The notes: generated by a model from the sequence alone, not told the origin. Positions 43,230 to 52,398 are shown, counted from the first letter of the stretch. The stretch: DNA of 64,000 nucleotides from Lacticaseibacillus zhaodongensis (GCF_009687905.1 NZ_BLBG01000008.1:31712-95711), one strand, 5' to 3'. Program-made: numbers and translations.

Positions 43230-43847
43230 ATGCAAATTGACCTAATGCAACACAGCGACAATCTGGGCTACAGCCAGATTGCGGCTTGGGCAGACCAAGC
43301 GGGCGTTGACCTGCGTGAATACCGGCCGGACTTGGGTGACGACATCGCCACCATCAATCCCGCTAAGGTTGACGGGCTGATCGTTCTTGGTGGCCCGCAA
43401 AGCGTGAACGACGAAGAAAGTTGGCTTGCCGCCGAACGGATCATCATTCGGAGTCTTGGCAAAATGCAGCGGCCGGTGCTCGGCATCGGTTTTGGTGCCC
43501 AGCAGATCGTGCGCGCGTTTGGTGCGGCCGTGCTGCCGCTAATGGTACCAACCCACGGCCCCGTGCAGCTGCACGATAGCCAGGGAGGCGATGATTTTAC
43601 CGCTGTCACTTGGAATGACGAAACTATTAGTGAGCTGCCCGGAGCACAGACACTCTTTATAGCGGCAGACGGGCACCCGGCCGGTTTCGCCTATCACGAC
43701 AACATTGTCGGCCTGCAATTTCACCCCGAACTCACGGGGTCAGACCTGCAGACGTTCTATGCAGCGCAGCGGGAGCCCGCACCTCAGTTTAACAGTGCTG
43801 CAGCGACGCGTAAACTGAACAGTATTTTGACTGAACTGTTCAGTTAG
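43230..43847 (+). CDS. Class I glutamine amidotransferase-like protein lacking the catalytic cysteine
   Basis: The 205-residue protein resembles GMP-synthase-type GATase domains: GLIVLGGPQSVND, and the Q-F-H-P-E motif LQFHPELTG with the His and Glu of the triad. The nucleophile elbow, normally GxCxGAQ, reads GIGFGAQ, so the catalytic Cys is replaced by Gly. The protein is probably not a glutaminase. It may bind rather than cut its ligand. Start at 43230 after AAGGAG. It overlaps the convergent methyltransferase gene by 4 nt. Confidence 0.82.
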   Translation: MQIDLMQHSDNLGYSQIAAWADQAGVDLREYRPDLGDDIATINPAKVDGLIVLGGPQSVNDEESWLAAERIIIRSLGKMQRPVLGIGFGAQQIVRAFGAAVLPLMVPTHGPVQLHDSQGGDDFTAVTWNDETISELPGAQTLFIAADGHPAGFAYHDNIVGLQFHPELTGSDLQTFYAAQREPAPQFNSAAATRKLNSILTELFS

Positions 43848-44407
43848 TCATGCAAGCGCTGGGAGCCAATGCGGCTACGGGTCAGGACGTGCATTGCGGC
43901 ACCGCTGGGTAGCGGTTTGGCCTCGGCTTCGCGCCAACTGCCAGGGCGGCGATCAGCATCGTAAATTGCTTCGGTGAGCTGCCCAATGCTGCTGGCGTCA
44001 CCGCAGAGAATAATGCTGCCGTGGCCGTGCCGGAACAGGCGGGGCAGGCGGCTGAGCTGGTCGATGTTGCTCGGCTTGACGGCAGTCACCAAAATGAGCG
44101 TGTACTGGCCACCGATAATTGACCACCTAGATTCGGGCATGAGCCGGTAACGCAGGCGGGATGAGCTCGCCATTTTGCGGGCACTCATAATTGCGGGACT
44201 GCTGGCATCAACTCCTTGTACCGTCAGGGCGCCGGCAACGACCGCGGTGCGGCAGAGCCAGCCATCACCGCAGCCTAAAACAAGTAGGCGTTCGCCACTG
44301 AGGTTGGGTAGCTGCGCGGCAATGGCCGCCCAGTCCGCGGTCGGAGCGGCGTGGGGCTGCTGCCCCTTCAGTTCGACCCCGGCGACTGGGGGGTAAACAT
44401 TCGGCAT
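43844..44407 (-). CDS. SAM-dependent methyltransferase, class I
   Basis: The 187-residue protein has motif I VLGCGDGWL and VQGVDAS in a Rossmann-like first half. The N-terminal segment GVELKGQQPHAAPTADW is typical of small YcgJ-like methyltransferases. Substrate unknown. It is convergent with the GATase-like gene, and a terminator-like hairpin lies upstream at 44447-44486. Confidence 0.78.
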   Translation of the reverse strand: MPNVYPPVAGVELKGQQPHAAPTADWAAIAAQLPNLSGERLLVLGCGDGWLCRTAVVAGALTVQGVDASSPAIMSARKMASSSRLRYRLMPESRWSIIGGQYTLILVTAVKPSNIDQLSRLPRLFRHGHGSIILCGDASSIGQLTEAIYDADRRPGSWREAEAKPLPSGAAMHVLTRSRIGSQRLHD

Positions 44408-44446
44408 AAATAGTAACTTCCTTTCTTAAACTTAATCAGAAACTAC

Positions 44447-44486
44447 AAAGCGCTGGCAGCCACAAAATGGTTCCCAGCGCTTTTGC
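44447..44486. terminator. Terminator between two minus-strand genes
   Basis: AAGCGCTGG and CCAGCGCTT form a 9-bp stem with a T-run. Confidence 0.7.
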
Positions 44487-44487
44487 A

Positions 44488-44853
44488 TTAATTGGCAAAA
44501 AGTAATTGGACTTCTTTGCGCTTCGTATCGATATTAACGCTGACGTGGCGGTTCAAATCGGCCACGATATTACGGGCGACACCGAGTTTGTCCTCCAGGT
44601 TAAACGCGTGCATGTCGGCAGCGAAAACCGTGAAATCATAATTCTCGGCAATGAAAGCCGCATCGGTCACGAAGGCCAAATTGTTTTGGTCGTGCCGGCT
44701 ACCCGGACGCAGCACTGATTCAATGTAGGCATATAATTTGCTTGCTGGATAGTGGGGGGCCCGGTCGGCTTTAATGACCAGTTGGTAGTCTGGTTCATCG
44801 TCAATCATGTTGGTGTTAATGGTGATCTGGGTTAGTGCTTGGTAAAGTTTCAT
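44488..44853 (-). CDS. Hypothetical protein
   Basis: The 121-residue soluble protein is of no family I recognise. GAAAGGA precedes the ATG. No signal or membrane segment. It lies 25 nt downstream of the phosphatase gene on the same strand, so the two may be co-transcribed. Confidence 0.72.
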   Translation of the reverse strand: MKLYQALTQITINTNMIDDEPDYQLVIKADRAPHYPASKLYAYIESVLRPGSRHDQNNLAFVTDAAFIAENYDFTVFAADMHAFNLEDKLGVARNIVADLNRHVSVNIDTKRKEVQLLFAN

Positions 44854-44878
44854 AACCGTCGGGTCCTTTCGTGGTCAA

Positions 44879-45658
44879 TTATACTAGGTAAATGCGCTGC
44901 AGATCCGTGACTTGCTCGTCAGACAGATTCAGTGCTTCGTGCAAGTAATTGCGCATACTCCCGTAGTTGTGGTCGATCGTGGTCAGCGCGGAGTCCAAGT
45001 AGTCTTCCTTAACTGTCCACAAGTCAGTGATGCTTTGCTCCAGGTTGGCGTTTGCACCTTGTTTTTGCACGCTACTGAGGATCTGGCGCAATGGCTCCTG
45101 AATGTAGTCGTTAGCGGCGATGTAGTCCTGCTTGATGGTGGCCATATTCACGCCGAGTGCGGACATCAGGTAAACTGCGCCCATCCCCGTGCGGTCCTTA
45201 CCGGCAGAGCAGTGGAAAAGTAGTGCCTGACCGTCGTCCGGATTGCTCAACAGGAGGTCAAAGAACTGGCGGTAAGCCTTTTGGGCGTCGTCTTGCAGCA
45301 CCATGTCGGCATAAGTCTGCAACATGTTTTTGTAACCACCACGCGGGTCCGCAGCGAACTGTTTGAACTCTTCCTCGCGTGTTTTGGAGACCTGCGTTTC
45401 ATCAGTTGGGAAGACGGGGAAAGAATAATAGGAAGCTCCGTGCGGCACGCGGTCGGGGGCCGCCTTCTTTTCGTCGGCAGACCGGAAGTCGACGTCAAAA
45501 CGCACGCCGTAATCACTCAGAAAGTGCACGTCGCGGTCGCTCAGCTCATCGAGCTTGCCCGAGCGAATAAGCTTGTGCTTCTTGATTGTGTGCATCCCCG
45601 CGCCGGGATAGCCGCCCATGTCGCGGAAATTGAAGCCATGATGGATGTTAAGTAGCAT
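44879..45658 (-). CDS. Tyrosine-protein phosphatase (dual-specificity/LipA-like)
   Basis: The 259-residue enzyme has the P-loop HCSAGKDRTG with catalytic Cys and Arg. The N-terminal NFRDMGGYPGAG and the later VDFRSADEK match bacterial Tyr phosphatases of the Lmo1800/Lp type, which may act on phosphoinositides or phosphotyrosine. Start at 45658 is chosen by homology to the usual HHGFNFRD N-terminus. A GTG 9 nt upstream is also possible; neither has a clear ribosome site. Confidence 0.88.
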   Translation of the reverse strand: MLLNIHHGFNFRDMGGYPGAGMHTIKKHKLIRSGKLDELSDRDVHFLSDYGVRFDVDFRSADEKKAAPDRVPHGASYYSFPVFPTDETQVSKTREEEFKQFAADPRGGYKNMLQTYADMVLQDDAQKAYRQFFDLLLSNPDDGQALLFHCSAGKDRTGMGAVYLMSALGVNMATIKQDYIAANDYIQEPLRQILSSVQKQGANANLEQSITDLWTVKEDYLDSALTTIDHNYGSMRNYLHEALNLSDEQVTDLQRIYLV

Positions 45659-45830
45659 AGGTTCCACGCTGATTACCGTCACTTTTTTTGGATTTGCGGC
45701 CAGTCCGCCGCATTTATTAATTCTATTGTATAACAGCTGGCGAAGGTGTGTACGCGCCAAATGCAAAAGTGGCGGCGAGAATGGGAAAATGTTTGATTGT
45801 TGAGGGCGGAGCGGGGAAGTTAAGGCGAAG

Positions 45831-46226
45831 TAGGCTACGGTGCCGAGTTGAGCTCCGCGGGGCAGAAGCTTGCGCTTTGCACACTCCGGAAGTAATGCCA
45901 AAAACCGGCATTTCTCCCGGAGTACGCAAATGCTCAGCTTCTAAGCGCCCCGCTGCGCATCCTAGGCTACGGTGCCGAGTTGAGCTCCGCGGGGCAGAAG
46001 CCTGCGCTTTGCACACTCCGGAAGCAATGCCAAAGCCCAGGCATTCCTCCCGGAGTACGCAAATGCTCAGCTTCTGAGCGCCCCGCTGCGCATCCTAGGC
46101 TACGGTGCCGAGTCGAGCTGCACGGAGCAGAAGCTTGTGCTTTGCACACTCCAGAAGTAATGCCAAAAACCGGCATTTCTTCTGGAGTACGCAAATGCTC
46201 AGCTTCTGAGCGCTCCGTTCCGCTCT
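45831..46226. repeat. Three tandem copies of a 132-133-bp palindromic repeat
   Basis: Units begin at 45831, 45963 and 46096 with TAGGCTACGGTGCCGAG. Each unit is a long imperfect palindrome: the outer arm GGGGCAGAAGC pairs with GCTTCT-GCGCCCC, then TTTGC/GCAAA, ACTCCGG/CCGGAGT and AATGCC/GGCATT. Copies 1 and 2 are closest. Copy 3 keeps pairing where it differs (CCAGA/TCTGG). Related copies in the opposite orientation lie at 53411-53655. Apparent reading frames here are repeat translations. Confidence 0.85.
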
Positions 46227-46282
46227 GTATACAAAAAGCGCCGCCACCTTAAGTGACAGCGCCAGCTGTTGATAATTACTGA

Positions 46283-46681
46283 CTAATCTTGCTTGTATTC
46301 CTTTTTGCTGAGCAACAAGCCGGAAACGAATGCGCCGATCAAGTGCTTGTCTTGGTCTGAAACCAGTTTGCCGTTGAAGCTTAGGTCTGTGTCTGGTGAG
46401 ATGACATCTTCGATCCGGATGCTGTTGCTGAGGTCTTCCTCAGGGGCAGCTTCTTCTTTTGGTGCGTACTTGTCTGGGTAGGCAAGTGCTAACAATTCTA
46501 CAGGTTCAATGCTGTAATATTCGGCGAGCTTCCGAACACTGCGTTCACTGGGAGTCGTCTGTTCATTTTCCCACTTTGTGAAACTTGCTGGAGATGTATG
46601 CGTTGCCTTAGCAACTTCAACAATTGATTCGCCCCGGTTTTTACGGATCCGGCGAAGTGCTGCACCAATTTCATTTGCCAT
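46283..46681 (-). CDS. XRE-family DNA-binding regulator
   Basis: The 132-residue protein has an N-terminal helix-turn-helix (residues about 8-62: RRIRKNRGESIVEVAKATH, then SFTKWENEQTTPSERSVRKL) and a 70-residue acidic tail without a clear fold. Start at 46681. The upstream intergenic region (46682-47041) has a palindrome GTTCATGATGAAC at 46887-46899 that could be its operator. Confidence 0.85.
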   Translation of the reverse strand: MANEIGAALRRIRKNRGESIVEVAKATHTSPASFTKWENEQTTPSERSVRKLAEYYSIEPVELLALAYPDKYAPKEEAAPEEDLSNSIRIEDVISPDTDLSFNGKLVSDQDKHLIGAFVSGLLLSKKEYKQD

Positions 46682-47041
46682 AAAAAACACCACATTTCAT
46701 AAATTATTTAAGACCACGACGTGTAATCTTTCTTTCACACATAATGTAACCACATAAGTCAAAAAAAGCAAGCGTTTTTGACGATAAATAGATATAAGTT
46801 TATTACAATTTTGCTTTGAATACGGTTATTCATATTGTCGGGGGATATGGCCAATCACGGTGGGGGTGGTTTGTAAAAAAACAGCGCGTTCATGATGAAC
46901 GAAAGCGCTTAACACCGCGGCTAATGACCATTACCTGTCAAAATTAGCGTTTACAAAAAGCGACAATATAACCGTTTCCACTTGTATTTGGACCGGCACG
47001 GCCGTATGCTTGAATAAACACAAGCAAGGGAGTTGACTGGT
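46682..47041. other. Divergent regulatory region between XRE regulator and universal stress gene
   Basis: Contains the 13-bp palindrome GTTCATGATGAAC, directly followed by GAAAGCGCTTAAC, which partly resembles a catabolite response element (CcpA site). The usp promoter is at 46982-47010. Confidence 0.5.
46982..47010 (+). promoter_or_regulatory. Promoter of the universal stress gene
   Basis: TTGTAT and TATGCT are spaced by 17 nt, about 30 nt before the start codon. Confidence 0.65.
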
Positions 47042-47488
47042 ATGGAACAAGAATATGAGCGTTTGTTGGTCCCTGTAGATGGCTCAACTGAGGCGGAACT
47101 AGCTTTTCAGAAGGCAATCAAGGTTGCTCTGAGTAATCACGCGCGCATCGATATTCTGAACGTGCTCGACACGAAGCAGTTTATCGGCAGCTACGGTGGA
47201 ATGATTTCCGGGGATGCGATTTATCAACTTACCCAAGACTCTCAGGAATATCTTGAAGGCTTGCAGAAGAAGGCGGTTGACGCCGGCGTCAAGGATGTTG
47301 CCATTCACGTTCGTTTCGGGAACCCGAAGAACGTTATAGCTACGGACTTTCCACATGAATACCACACCGATTTGATCATGATCGGTTCGACTGGTTTGAA
47401 CGCAATCGAGCGGGTACTGGTTGGCAGCGTTACTGAGTACGTCAACCGGACGGCACCATGCGACGTTTTGATCGTTAAGACCGAATAG
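47042..47488 (+). CDS. Universal stress protein, UspA family
   Basis: The 148-residue protein has the N-terminal LVPVDGSTEAELAF, and the ATP-binding motif MIGSTGLNAIERVLVGSVTE (G-2x-G-9x-G-S/T), so it probably binds ATP. It acts in general stress survival; the target is not known. Start at 47042 follows GGGAG. Monocistronic with terminator at 47525-47573. Confidence 0.92.
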   Translation: MEQEYERLLVPVDGSTEAELAFQKAIKVALSNHARIDILNVLDTKQFIGSYGGMISGDAIYQLTQDSQEYLEGLQKKAVDAGVKDVAIHVRFGNPKNVIATDFPHEYHTDLIMIGSTGLNAIERVLVGSVTEYVNRTAPCDVLIVKTE

Positions 47489-47524
47489 CTTGCCCTGTTA
47501 GTTCACTTTACGCGCAGCGGCTGA

Positions 47525-47573
47525 TAGCATCCACGGACACCTACAGTTGGTGGTCGGGGGTGCTATTTTTGCG
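47525..47573 (+). terminator. Rho-independent terminator
   Basis: ATAGCATCC... pairs with GGGGTGCTAT with inner CACC/GGTG pairs, followed by five T. Confidence 0.7.
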
Positions 47574-47659
47574 TCTGGAGCAAGTCAGCCCTGCAAAATC
47601 TTTGGTGAGTGCGTAATCTATAGTGCAGCGATGTAAATTATTATTACTTGGAGGTAAGA

Positions 47660-48223
47660 ATGATGAAAACCATTCCCGGTACATCACCAGATTTTTGGGC
47701 CAACCAAAACGCACTGTTGAACGAATACTACCAAACTGATTGGGGTCACCCTAAGCACAGTGAACGGGAAGTATTTGAACTACTAGTTATGGAGCAGTTC
47801 TCCGCGGGGCTGAATTGGCTGATGATTCTGAGCCGGCGGGACCAGCTGCGGCGGGCGTTTGCGGATTACGACCTGCCAACGCTTGCCGCCTGGACGGACG
47901 CTGATCAGGAACGGGCACTGCAGGCTGACGGGATGATCAAAAACCACATGAAGATTGCTGCCGTGCCGAACAACGCCCGCGTGGCACTGGCACTGCGCCC
48001 TGAGTTCAAAAACTTGGCTGATTACGTGTGGAGCTTCACAGAGGGTGAGCAGATCATTCACGCGCCAGCGTCAGCGGCGGAAACGCCAACCCAGGACGAG
48101 TTGTCGCAGCGGGTGGCAAAGGACATGAAAAAGCGCGGTTTTAAGTTCGTGGGGCCGGTGATTGTGTATAATTACCTTCAGGCCTGCGGAGTAATTGACG
48201 ACCACATCGTTACCCCAGATTAA
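47660..48223 (+). CDS. DNA-3-methyladenine glycosylase I (Tag)-like protein
   Basis: The 187-residue protein follows the Tag layout: YYQTDWGHPKHSEREVFELLVMEQ (residues about 22-45), GLNWLMILSRR, and GFKFVGPVIVYNYLQACGV then DDH near the end. Tag excises 3-methyladenine from DNA. The usual N-terminal zinc cysteine (RCxW) is absent and the C-terminal Cys pattern is changed, so the zinc snap is probably missing. Start at 47660 follows GGAGG. Confidence 0.85.
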   Translation: MMKTIPGTSPDFWANQNALLNEYYQTDWGHPKHSEREVFELLVMEQFSAGLNWLMILSRRDQLRRAFADYDLPTLAAWTDADQERALQADGMIKNHMKIAAVPNNARVALALRPEFKNLADYVWSFTEGEQIIHAPASAAETPTQDELSQRVAKDMKKRGFKFVGPVIVYNYLQACGVIDDHIVTPD

Positions 48224-48262
48224 GCGGCCACAGCTCACTGAGCTGGAGGGGAGAAGTTTGGG

Positions 48263-49180
48263 GTGCGCAAAAAGCGGTATTTTGGCATCATGCTGGCGGC
48301 AGTTGCGTCAGCGTTCTGGGGAATTTCGGGTCCGGCTAGTGAATATTTGTTTGACCACGGGGTGACCGTTGGCTGGCTTATTAGCGCCAAAATGTTGATT
48401 GCCGGCGTGGTCCTGTGTCTCTACTGCTTGTTGCGGGACTGGCGGGGTTTCTTCGCGCTTTGGCGTAGTCCGAAGGCGGTGGTGCACATGCTGATTTTCG
48501 TGATTTTCGGCATGGTAACCATGCAATACATTTATTTCAAGGCGGTTGCCGTTGCTAATGCCGCAACAGCGACCGTATTACAATATCTTTCGCCAGTACT
48601 GATTCTGATTTGGGTGGCTTTTGCCAGCCGGACTTGGCCGCGACGCAGCGACATTGTCATCATCGCGCTGGCGATGATGGGGACGGTGCTGGTCGTTACC
48701 AAGGGCCAGATCACCACACTGGCCATCACCCCGACTGCCTTGTTCTGGGGCTTGATGTCTGGCGTTGCGGCCGCGGCGTACACCCTGCTCCCCCGCTGGC
48801 TACTAGCCAACTATTCGGGAACAGCGGTGACTGCGTGGGCGATGCTTCTTGGCGGCCTCGCGCTGAATATTAAGCAACCCGCGTGGCGGCACGTTCCGCC
48901 AATGGACTGGCGCATGCAGCTGTGCTGGGCTTTCGTACTGATTTTCGGTACCCTGCTGGCCTACTCCATGTATCTGGGCAGTTTGAACTACATTGCGCCG
49001 ACCGCTGCCAGCCTGCTGGACGCTTTTGAGCCACTCGGTGCGGTCGTGACGGGCGTTTTGTTCCTGCACCTCAAGCTGGGCTTCTGGGAAATCATCGGTT
49101 CACTGGTGATTCTCGCCACCGTTGCGCTGATGACCCTGAACACGCCTAAGAGTCCTAGCGAGCGGAAGGATGCCGATTAG
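48263..49180 (+). CDS. EamA/DMT family transporter
   Basis: The 305-residue protein has ten transmembrane segments in two EamA repeats. The first repeat has AFWGISGPASEYLF and AVANAATATVLQYLSPVL; the second has SLNYIAPTAASLLDAFEPLGA. Substrate not known; family members export amino acids or metabolites. Start is GTG at 48263 after GAGGGGAG. It is 40 nt after the Tag-like gene, possibly an operon. Confidence 0.88.
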   Translation: MRKKRYFGIMLAAVASAFWGISGPASEYLFDHGVTVGWLISAKMLIAGVVLCLYCLLRDWRGFFALWRSPKAVVHMLIFVIFGMVTMQYIYFKAVAVANAATATVLQYLSPVLILIWVAFASRTWPRRSDIVIIALAMMGTVLVVTKGQITTLAITPTALFWGLMSGVAAAAYTLLPRWLLANYSGTAVTAWAMLLGGLALNIKQPAWRHVPPMDWRMQLCWAFVLIFGTLLAYSMYLGSLNYIAPTAASLLDAFEPLGAVVTGVLFLHLKLGFWEIIGSLVILATVALMTLNTPKSPSERKDAD

Positions 49181-49313
49181 CTGAATTTTGGCGCTGTGGG
49201 TGGTTCGTGCTACAATTACTACTGAATTGCGCACCGCGCACGGACCGCAGTAGTGGTTCGCATAAGCAAGCTAAAAGATAATGACGGGCATTGTGCCCAC
49301 GCAGGAGGATGCA

Positions 49314-49808
49314 ATGGATCAATTCGGGATTAGTACTCTGGCCGACTGGCTTGAGGAGCAGACGGACGCTTTACTAAAGAAGCAGACCATTTTGGAACTA
49401 AACAAGGTGTATGCGGCGATTGACTACCTGAAGGTGCTCAAGAACCCGGCGGCAGCATATCCGGAGATGACTGAGGAGACCTACCTGCAGTCCGAATCCG
49501 ACAAGACACTGAGCTTGCTCAACGACAAGCAGCAGCTGTCTAAGCTGGAGGACCGGATCATGGTTAACCATGTTGATGGTTCGATCAGTGGTGACAAAAT
49601 CAAGTTTAACTTCAACCACGACACGCCATACGTTGACGGCAAATACCGCCCGCGGAAGGATCTCGAAATCCTGAAGTTCGGTCTGGAAGTTGTTGGTGCC
49701 GTTGCCGCAACGGGCCATGAAGATGCGGTTCAGTCCGCACTCACACCCGATTCAGTGGTCAGCCTCGTGCTGGCGGCACACGCACTGCACGCTTGGCAGT
49801 TAGCATAA
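49314..49808 (+). CDS. Hypothetical protein
   Basis: The 164-residue protein is mostly helical in its first 90 residues, with a middle segment GDKIKFNFNHDTPYVDGKYRP. Start at 49314 follows AGGAGGATG. No signal peptide or membrane segment. Not a family I recognise. Followed by a terminator. Confidence 0.75.
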   Translation: MDQFGISTLADWLEEQTDALLKKQTILELNKVYAAIDYLKVLKNPAAAYPEMTEETYLQSESDKTLSLLNDKQQLSKLEDRIMVNHVDGSISGDKIKFNFNHDTPYVDGKYRPRKDLEILKFGLEVVGAVAATGHEDAVQSALTPDSVVSLVLAAHALHAWQLA

Positions 49809-49819
49809 TAATGATTCAG

Positions 49820-49850
49820 AAGTCGCCTGCGCTGCAGGCGGCTTTTTATT
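49820..49850 (+). terminator. Rho-independent terminator
   Basis: AAGTCGCCTGC pairs with GCAGGCGGCTT around a short loop and is followed by T-rich sequence. Confidence 0.8.
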
Positions 49851-49935
49851 TTTGCAAAACGGACTAAAACATTACCGGACCGGTGATGGAAGCTGTTACA
49901 ATTAAACTAAATACGTAATTATGGGGGAAAAGATT

Positions 49936-51237
49936 ATGCGAATGGTTGACCTAATCGCCAAGAAACGTGATGGCGGCGCACTGCGCAAAGAAGAAATAAA
50001 TTGGATGATCACCGAGTACGTTGCCGGCACGATCCCGGACTACCAGATGAGTGCCTTCCTCATGGCGGTGTACTTCAAGGGAATGGCGGACGACGAGATG
50101 GCCAATTTTGCCGCGGCGATGTTGCATTCAGGTACGGTTCTGGACCTGTCCGCCATTCCGGGGACGAAAATTGATAAGCATAGCACCGGTGGCATTGGCG
50201 ACAAAATCAGCCTCGTGCTCGCACCGGTCATGGCTGCGCTCGGCGTGAACGTGCCAATGATCAGTGGCCGCGGCCTCGGTTTTACCGGGGGGACGCTCGA
50301 CAAGCTGGAGTCAATCCCTGGCTTCAACGTGAACCTGTCTACGGAGCAGTTCATCAAACAGGTCCAAGAGCACCACGAGGCCATCATTTCCGCCAATGAT
50401 GACGTAGCACCTGCTGACAAGCGCTTGTACGCCCTGCGCGATGTTACCGCCACGGTGGAGTCCATCCCACTGATTGCGGGTTCGATCATGAGCAAAAAGA
50501 TCAGTTCGGGCATTGATGCCTTAGTTTTGGACGTGAAGGTGGGTAACGGGGCCTTCATGAAGACGCAGGCGGACGGGGAGAAACTGGCTAAAGCGCTTGT
50601 CAGCATCGGTGAAGCCAATGGTGTGAAGTGTAAGGCGGTTCTCAGCGACATGGATCAGCCACTGGGCATCACGGTTGGCAACGCACTAGAGGTTGCCGAA
50701 ACGGTGGCCACTTTGAACGGCCGCGGCCCCAAGGATGTGCACGAACTGACTGTTGCCCTGGCCGCCCAGATGCTGGTTTTGGCCGGCAAGACTGACAGTT
50801 TGGAAACAGCGGCAAGTCTCGCCGGAGATGTGCTGCGCGATGGTCGGGCCAAGCGGGCGTTCAAGCAGTTGATCACTGACCAGGGCGGGGATGCTAGCAT
50901 CGTGGACAACCCAATGCTGCTGCCCAAAGCCGCCCACCGCTATCAGGTCAAGGCGACCACTAGTGGCTTCGTTACCGCAATCAATGCGCAGGCGCTCGGT
51001 ACTGCGGCGATGCAGCTCGGTGCCGGCCGGGCCAAGGCGGGCGACAAGCTCGACATGGCTGCCGGGTTGGTGCTACACAAGAAGATCGGCACCCCAGTTA
51101 CCGCGGGCGATACGCTAGTCACGCTTCACAGCAACAAGCCTGAGAATGACAAAATCAATGCGGCGGTCCAGGCGGCGTTCACCATCGGTAGCGACAAGCC
51201 AGAGAAGCCGAAACTGATCCGCGGGTTGGTTGGATGA
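49936..51237 (+). CDS. pdp: Pyrimidine-nucleoside phosphorylase
   Basis: The 433-residue enzyme cuts uridine, thymidine and deoxyuridine with phosphate. The signature HSTGGIGDKISL, the phosphate/substrate region SGRGLGFTGGTLDKLES, and the C-terminal PYNP domain are all visible. Length is normal. Start at 49936 follows GGGGGAAA; the ATG 15 nt earlier lies before that site. Co-translated with the phosphoesterase gene by a 4-nt overlap (ATGA). Confidence 0.95.
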   Translation: MRMVDLIAKKRDGGALRKEEINWMITEYVAGTIPDYQMSAFLMAVYFKGMADDEMANFAAAMLHSGTVLDLSAIPGTKIDKHSTGGIGDKISLVLAPVMAALGVNVPMISGRGLGFTGGTLDKLESIPGFNVNLSTEQFIKQVQEHHEAIISANDDVAPADKRLYALRDVTATVESIPLIAGSIMSKKISSGIDALVLDVKVGNGAFMKTQADGEKLAKALVSIGEANGVKCKAVLSDMDQPLGITVGNALEVAETVATLNGRGPKDVHELTVALAAQMLVLAGKTDSLETAASLAGDVLRDGRAKRAFKQLITDQGGDASIVDNPMLLPKAAHRYQVKATTSGFVTAINAQALGTAAMQLGAGRAKAGDKLDMAAGLVLHKKIGTPVTAGDTLVTLHSNKPENDKINAAVQAAFTIGSDKPEKPKLIRGLVG

Positions 51238-52331
51238 GTCGGGCGCGGGATTACGGGCTCTTGGTCCGGCCCAGCAGCAAACGCTATTTAGACCAAGTTG
51301 CCGCGGCAATGGCCCCGACATTGAGCCATTATCCGATCAAAATTGCGGTCATCACGGACACCCATGACAAGTTTCGGCCGGCAATGACCTACTATGGACC
51401 AACCGGATTGATGCACGTCAGTGAGCAATCGTACCTGGCCCAATTAGTGGGGGCAGATCTGCGGGTGCACCTGGGCGACGCAATCGATGGTTCGGAGCGC
51501 CCAATGCTGGGCCGCATGCGGCTAGCATTAATGAGCGGTACCCTCGCGACTGGGCCCGGTGAGTTTATGCTCGCCAAGGGTAACCACGATGACAACGACA
51601 AATTTGCCGAAGCCCGTGGTGGCAGGGGTGCGTTTATGCCCGCCGAGTATGATGCCCTGGTGCAGCCAGCACTTGCTCTGCAGGAAGGAATCCATACCGC
51701 CGCTGGGGGAGTCCAGTACCGTGATTATGATCGGCTGCGGGTGATTATTTTGAATACCAGTGACAACGCAGTGCACCGGCATCGGGGCCGCAAAGTTCCG
51801 GATGAAAAGCGGCAGCTAGCTGTCCGTGAACCGCAGCTGCGGGCACTGGCGAAAATTCTTGCTGGGGCTGGACCGCGCGACATTTTACTGCTGGGGCACG
51901 CGCCGGCGCTGCGTCCTGGCGGCAGGGTAGGCCTCACCCACGGAGCGGAGGCTGTGCAAGGCCTGCTCGAAGCGTTTCGTGCCCGGCACAAGGGGCGTCT
52001 AGTTTTGCCTGAACCAGCAGATAGTGACTATGCTGGCAGCGTTGACTATGACTTCACCCAGGTGCGGGGCCGGTTTAGCGCCTATCTTGCCGGTCACTGG
52101 CACACTGAGGCTCAGTATCAGGTTCGGGGCGTTAATTATACGCTGCTGAACTGCAGCGCGCTGATGGGTCCTTACCACCTCATCACGACGGACTACAATC
52201 GCGCTTGGCACCGGCGCCTCGGCACCAGTACTGAGAGTGCCGGGTATATACTTGGCCTTGATCCGCGCCGCCACCGTTTAGCAATCTTGGGCTACGGGGC
52301 GACGAGCCGGGTAAGAATTATCAACTACTGA
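51234..52331 (+). CDS. Calcineurin-like metallophosphoesterase
   Basis: The 365-residue protein has the metallophosphoesterase motifs AVITDTHDK, LGDAIDG, AKGNHDDND, LLGHAPALR and AGHWHTEAQ (metal ligands D, H, D, N, H, H). There is no signal peptide, so it acts in the cytoplasm. Overlap with pdp suggests a role in nucleotide or nucleoside salvage, which is inference from context. No recognised substrate specificity. Confidence 0.87.
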   Translation: MSRARDYGLLVRPSSKRYLDQVAAAMAPTLSHYPIKIAVITDTHDKFRPAMTYYGPTGLMHVSEQSYLAQLVGADLRVHLGDAIDGSERPMLGRMRLALMSGTLATGPGEFMLAKGNHDDNDKFAEARGGRGAFMPAEYDALVQPALALQEGIHTAAGGVQYRDYDRLRVIILNTSDNAVHRHRGRKVPDEKRQLAVREPQLRALAKILAGAGPRDILLLGHAPALRPGGRVGLTHGAEAVQGLLEAFRARHKGRLVLPEPADSDYAGSVDYDFTQVRGRFSAYLAGHWHTEAQYQVRGVNYTLLNCSALMGPYHLITTDYNRAWHRRLGTSTESAGYILGLDPRRHRLAILGYGATSRVRIINY

Positions 52332-52398
52332 CGCGGGATGGCCCCGAATCTTTTGCAAATTTGTAATATTAAAAAAGCAATAAGCGGGTAAAAAGCCC

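Noticed and set aside
45831..46226. CRISPR array
   Set aside because: Three repeats of 132 bp with no spacers and no cas genes; units are contiguous palindromes.
45723..46252. Several overlapping frames with repeated peptides in the 45.7-46.3 kb region
   Set aside because: They translate the 132-bp palindromic repeats on both strands; no ribosome sites.
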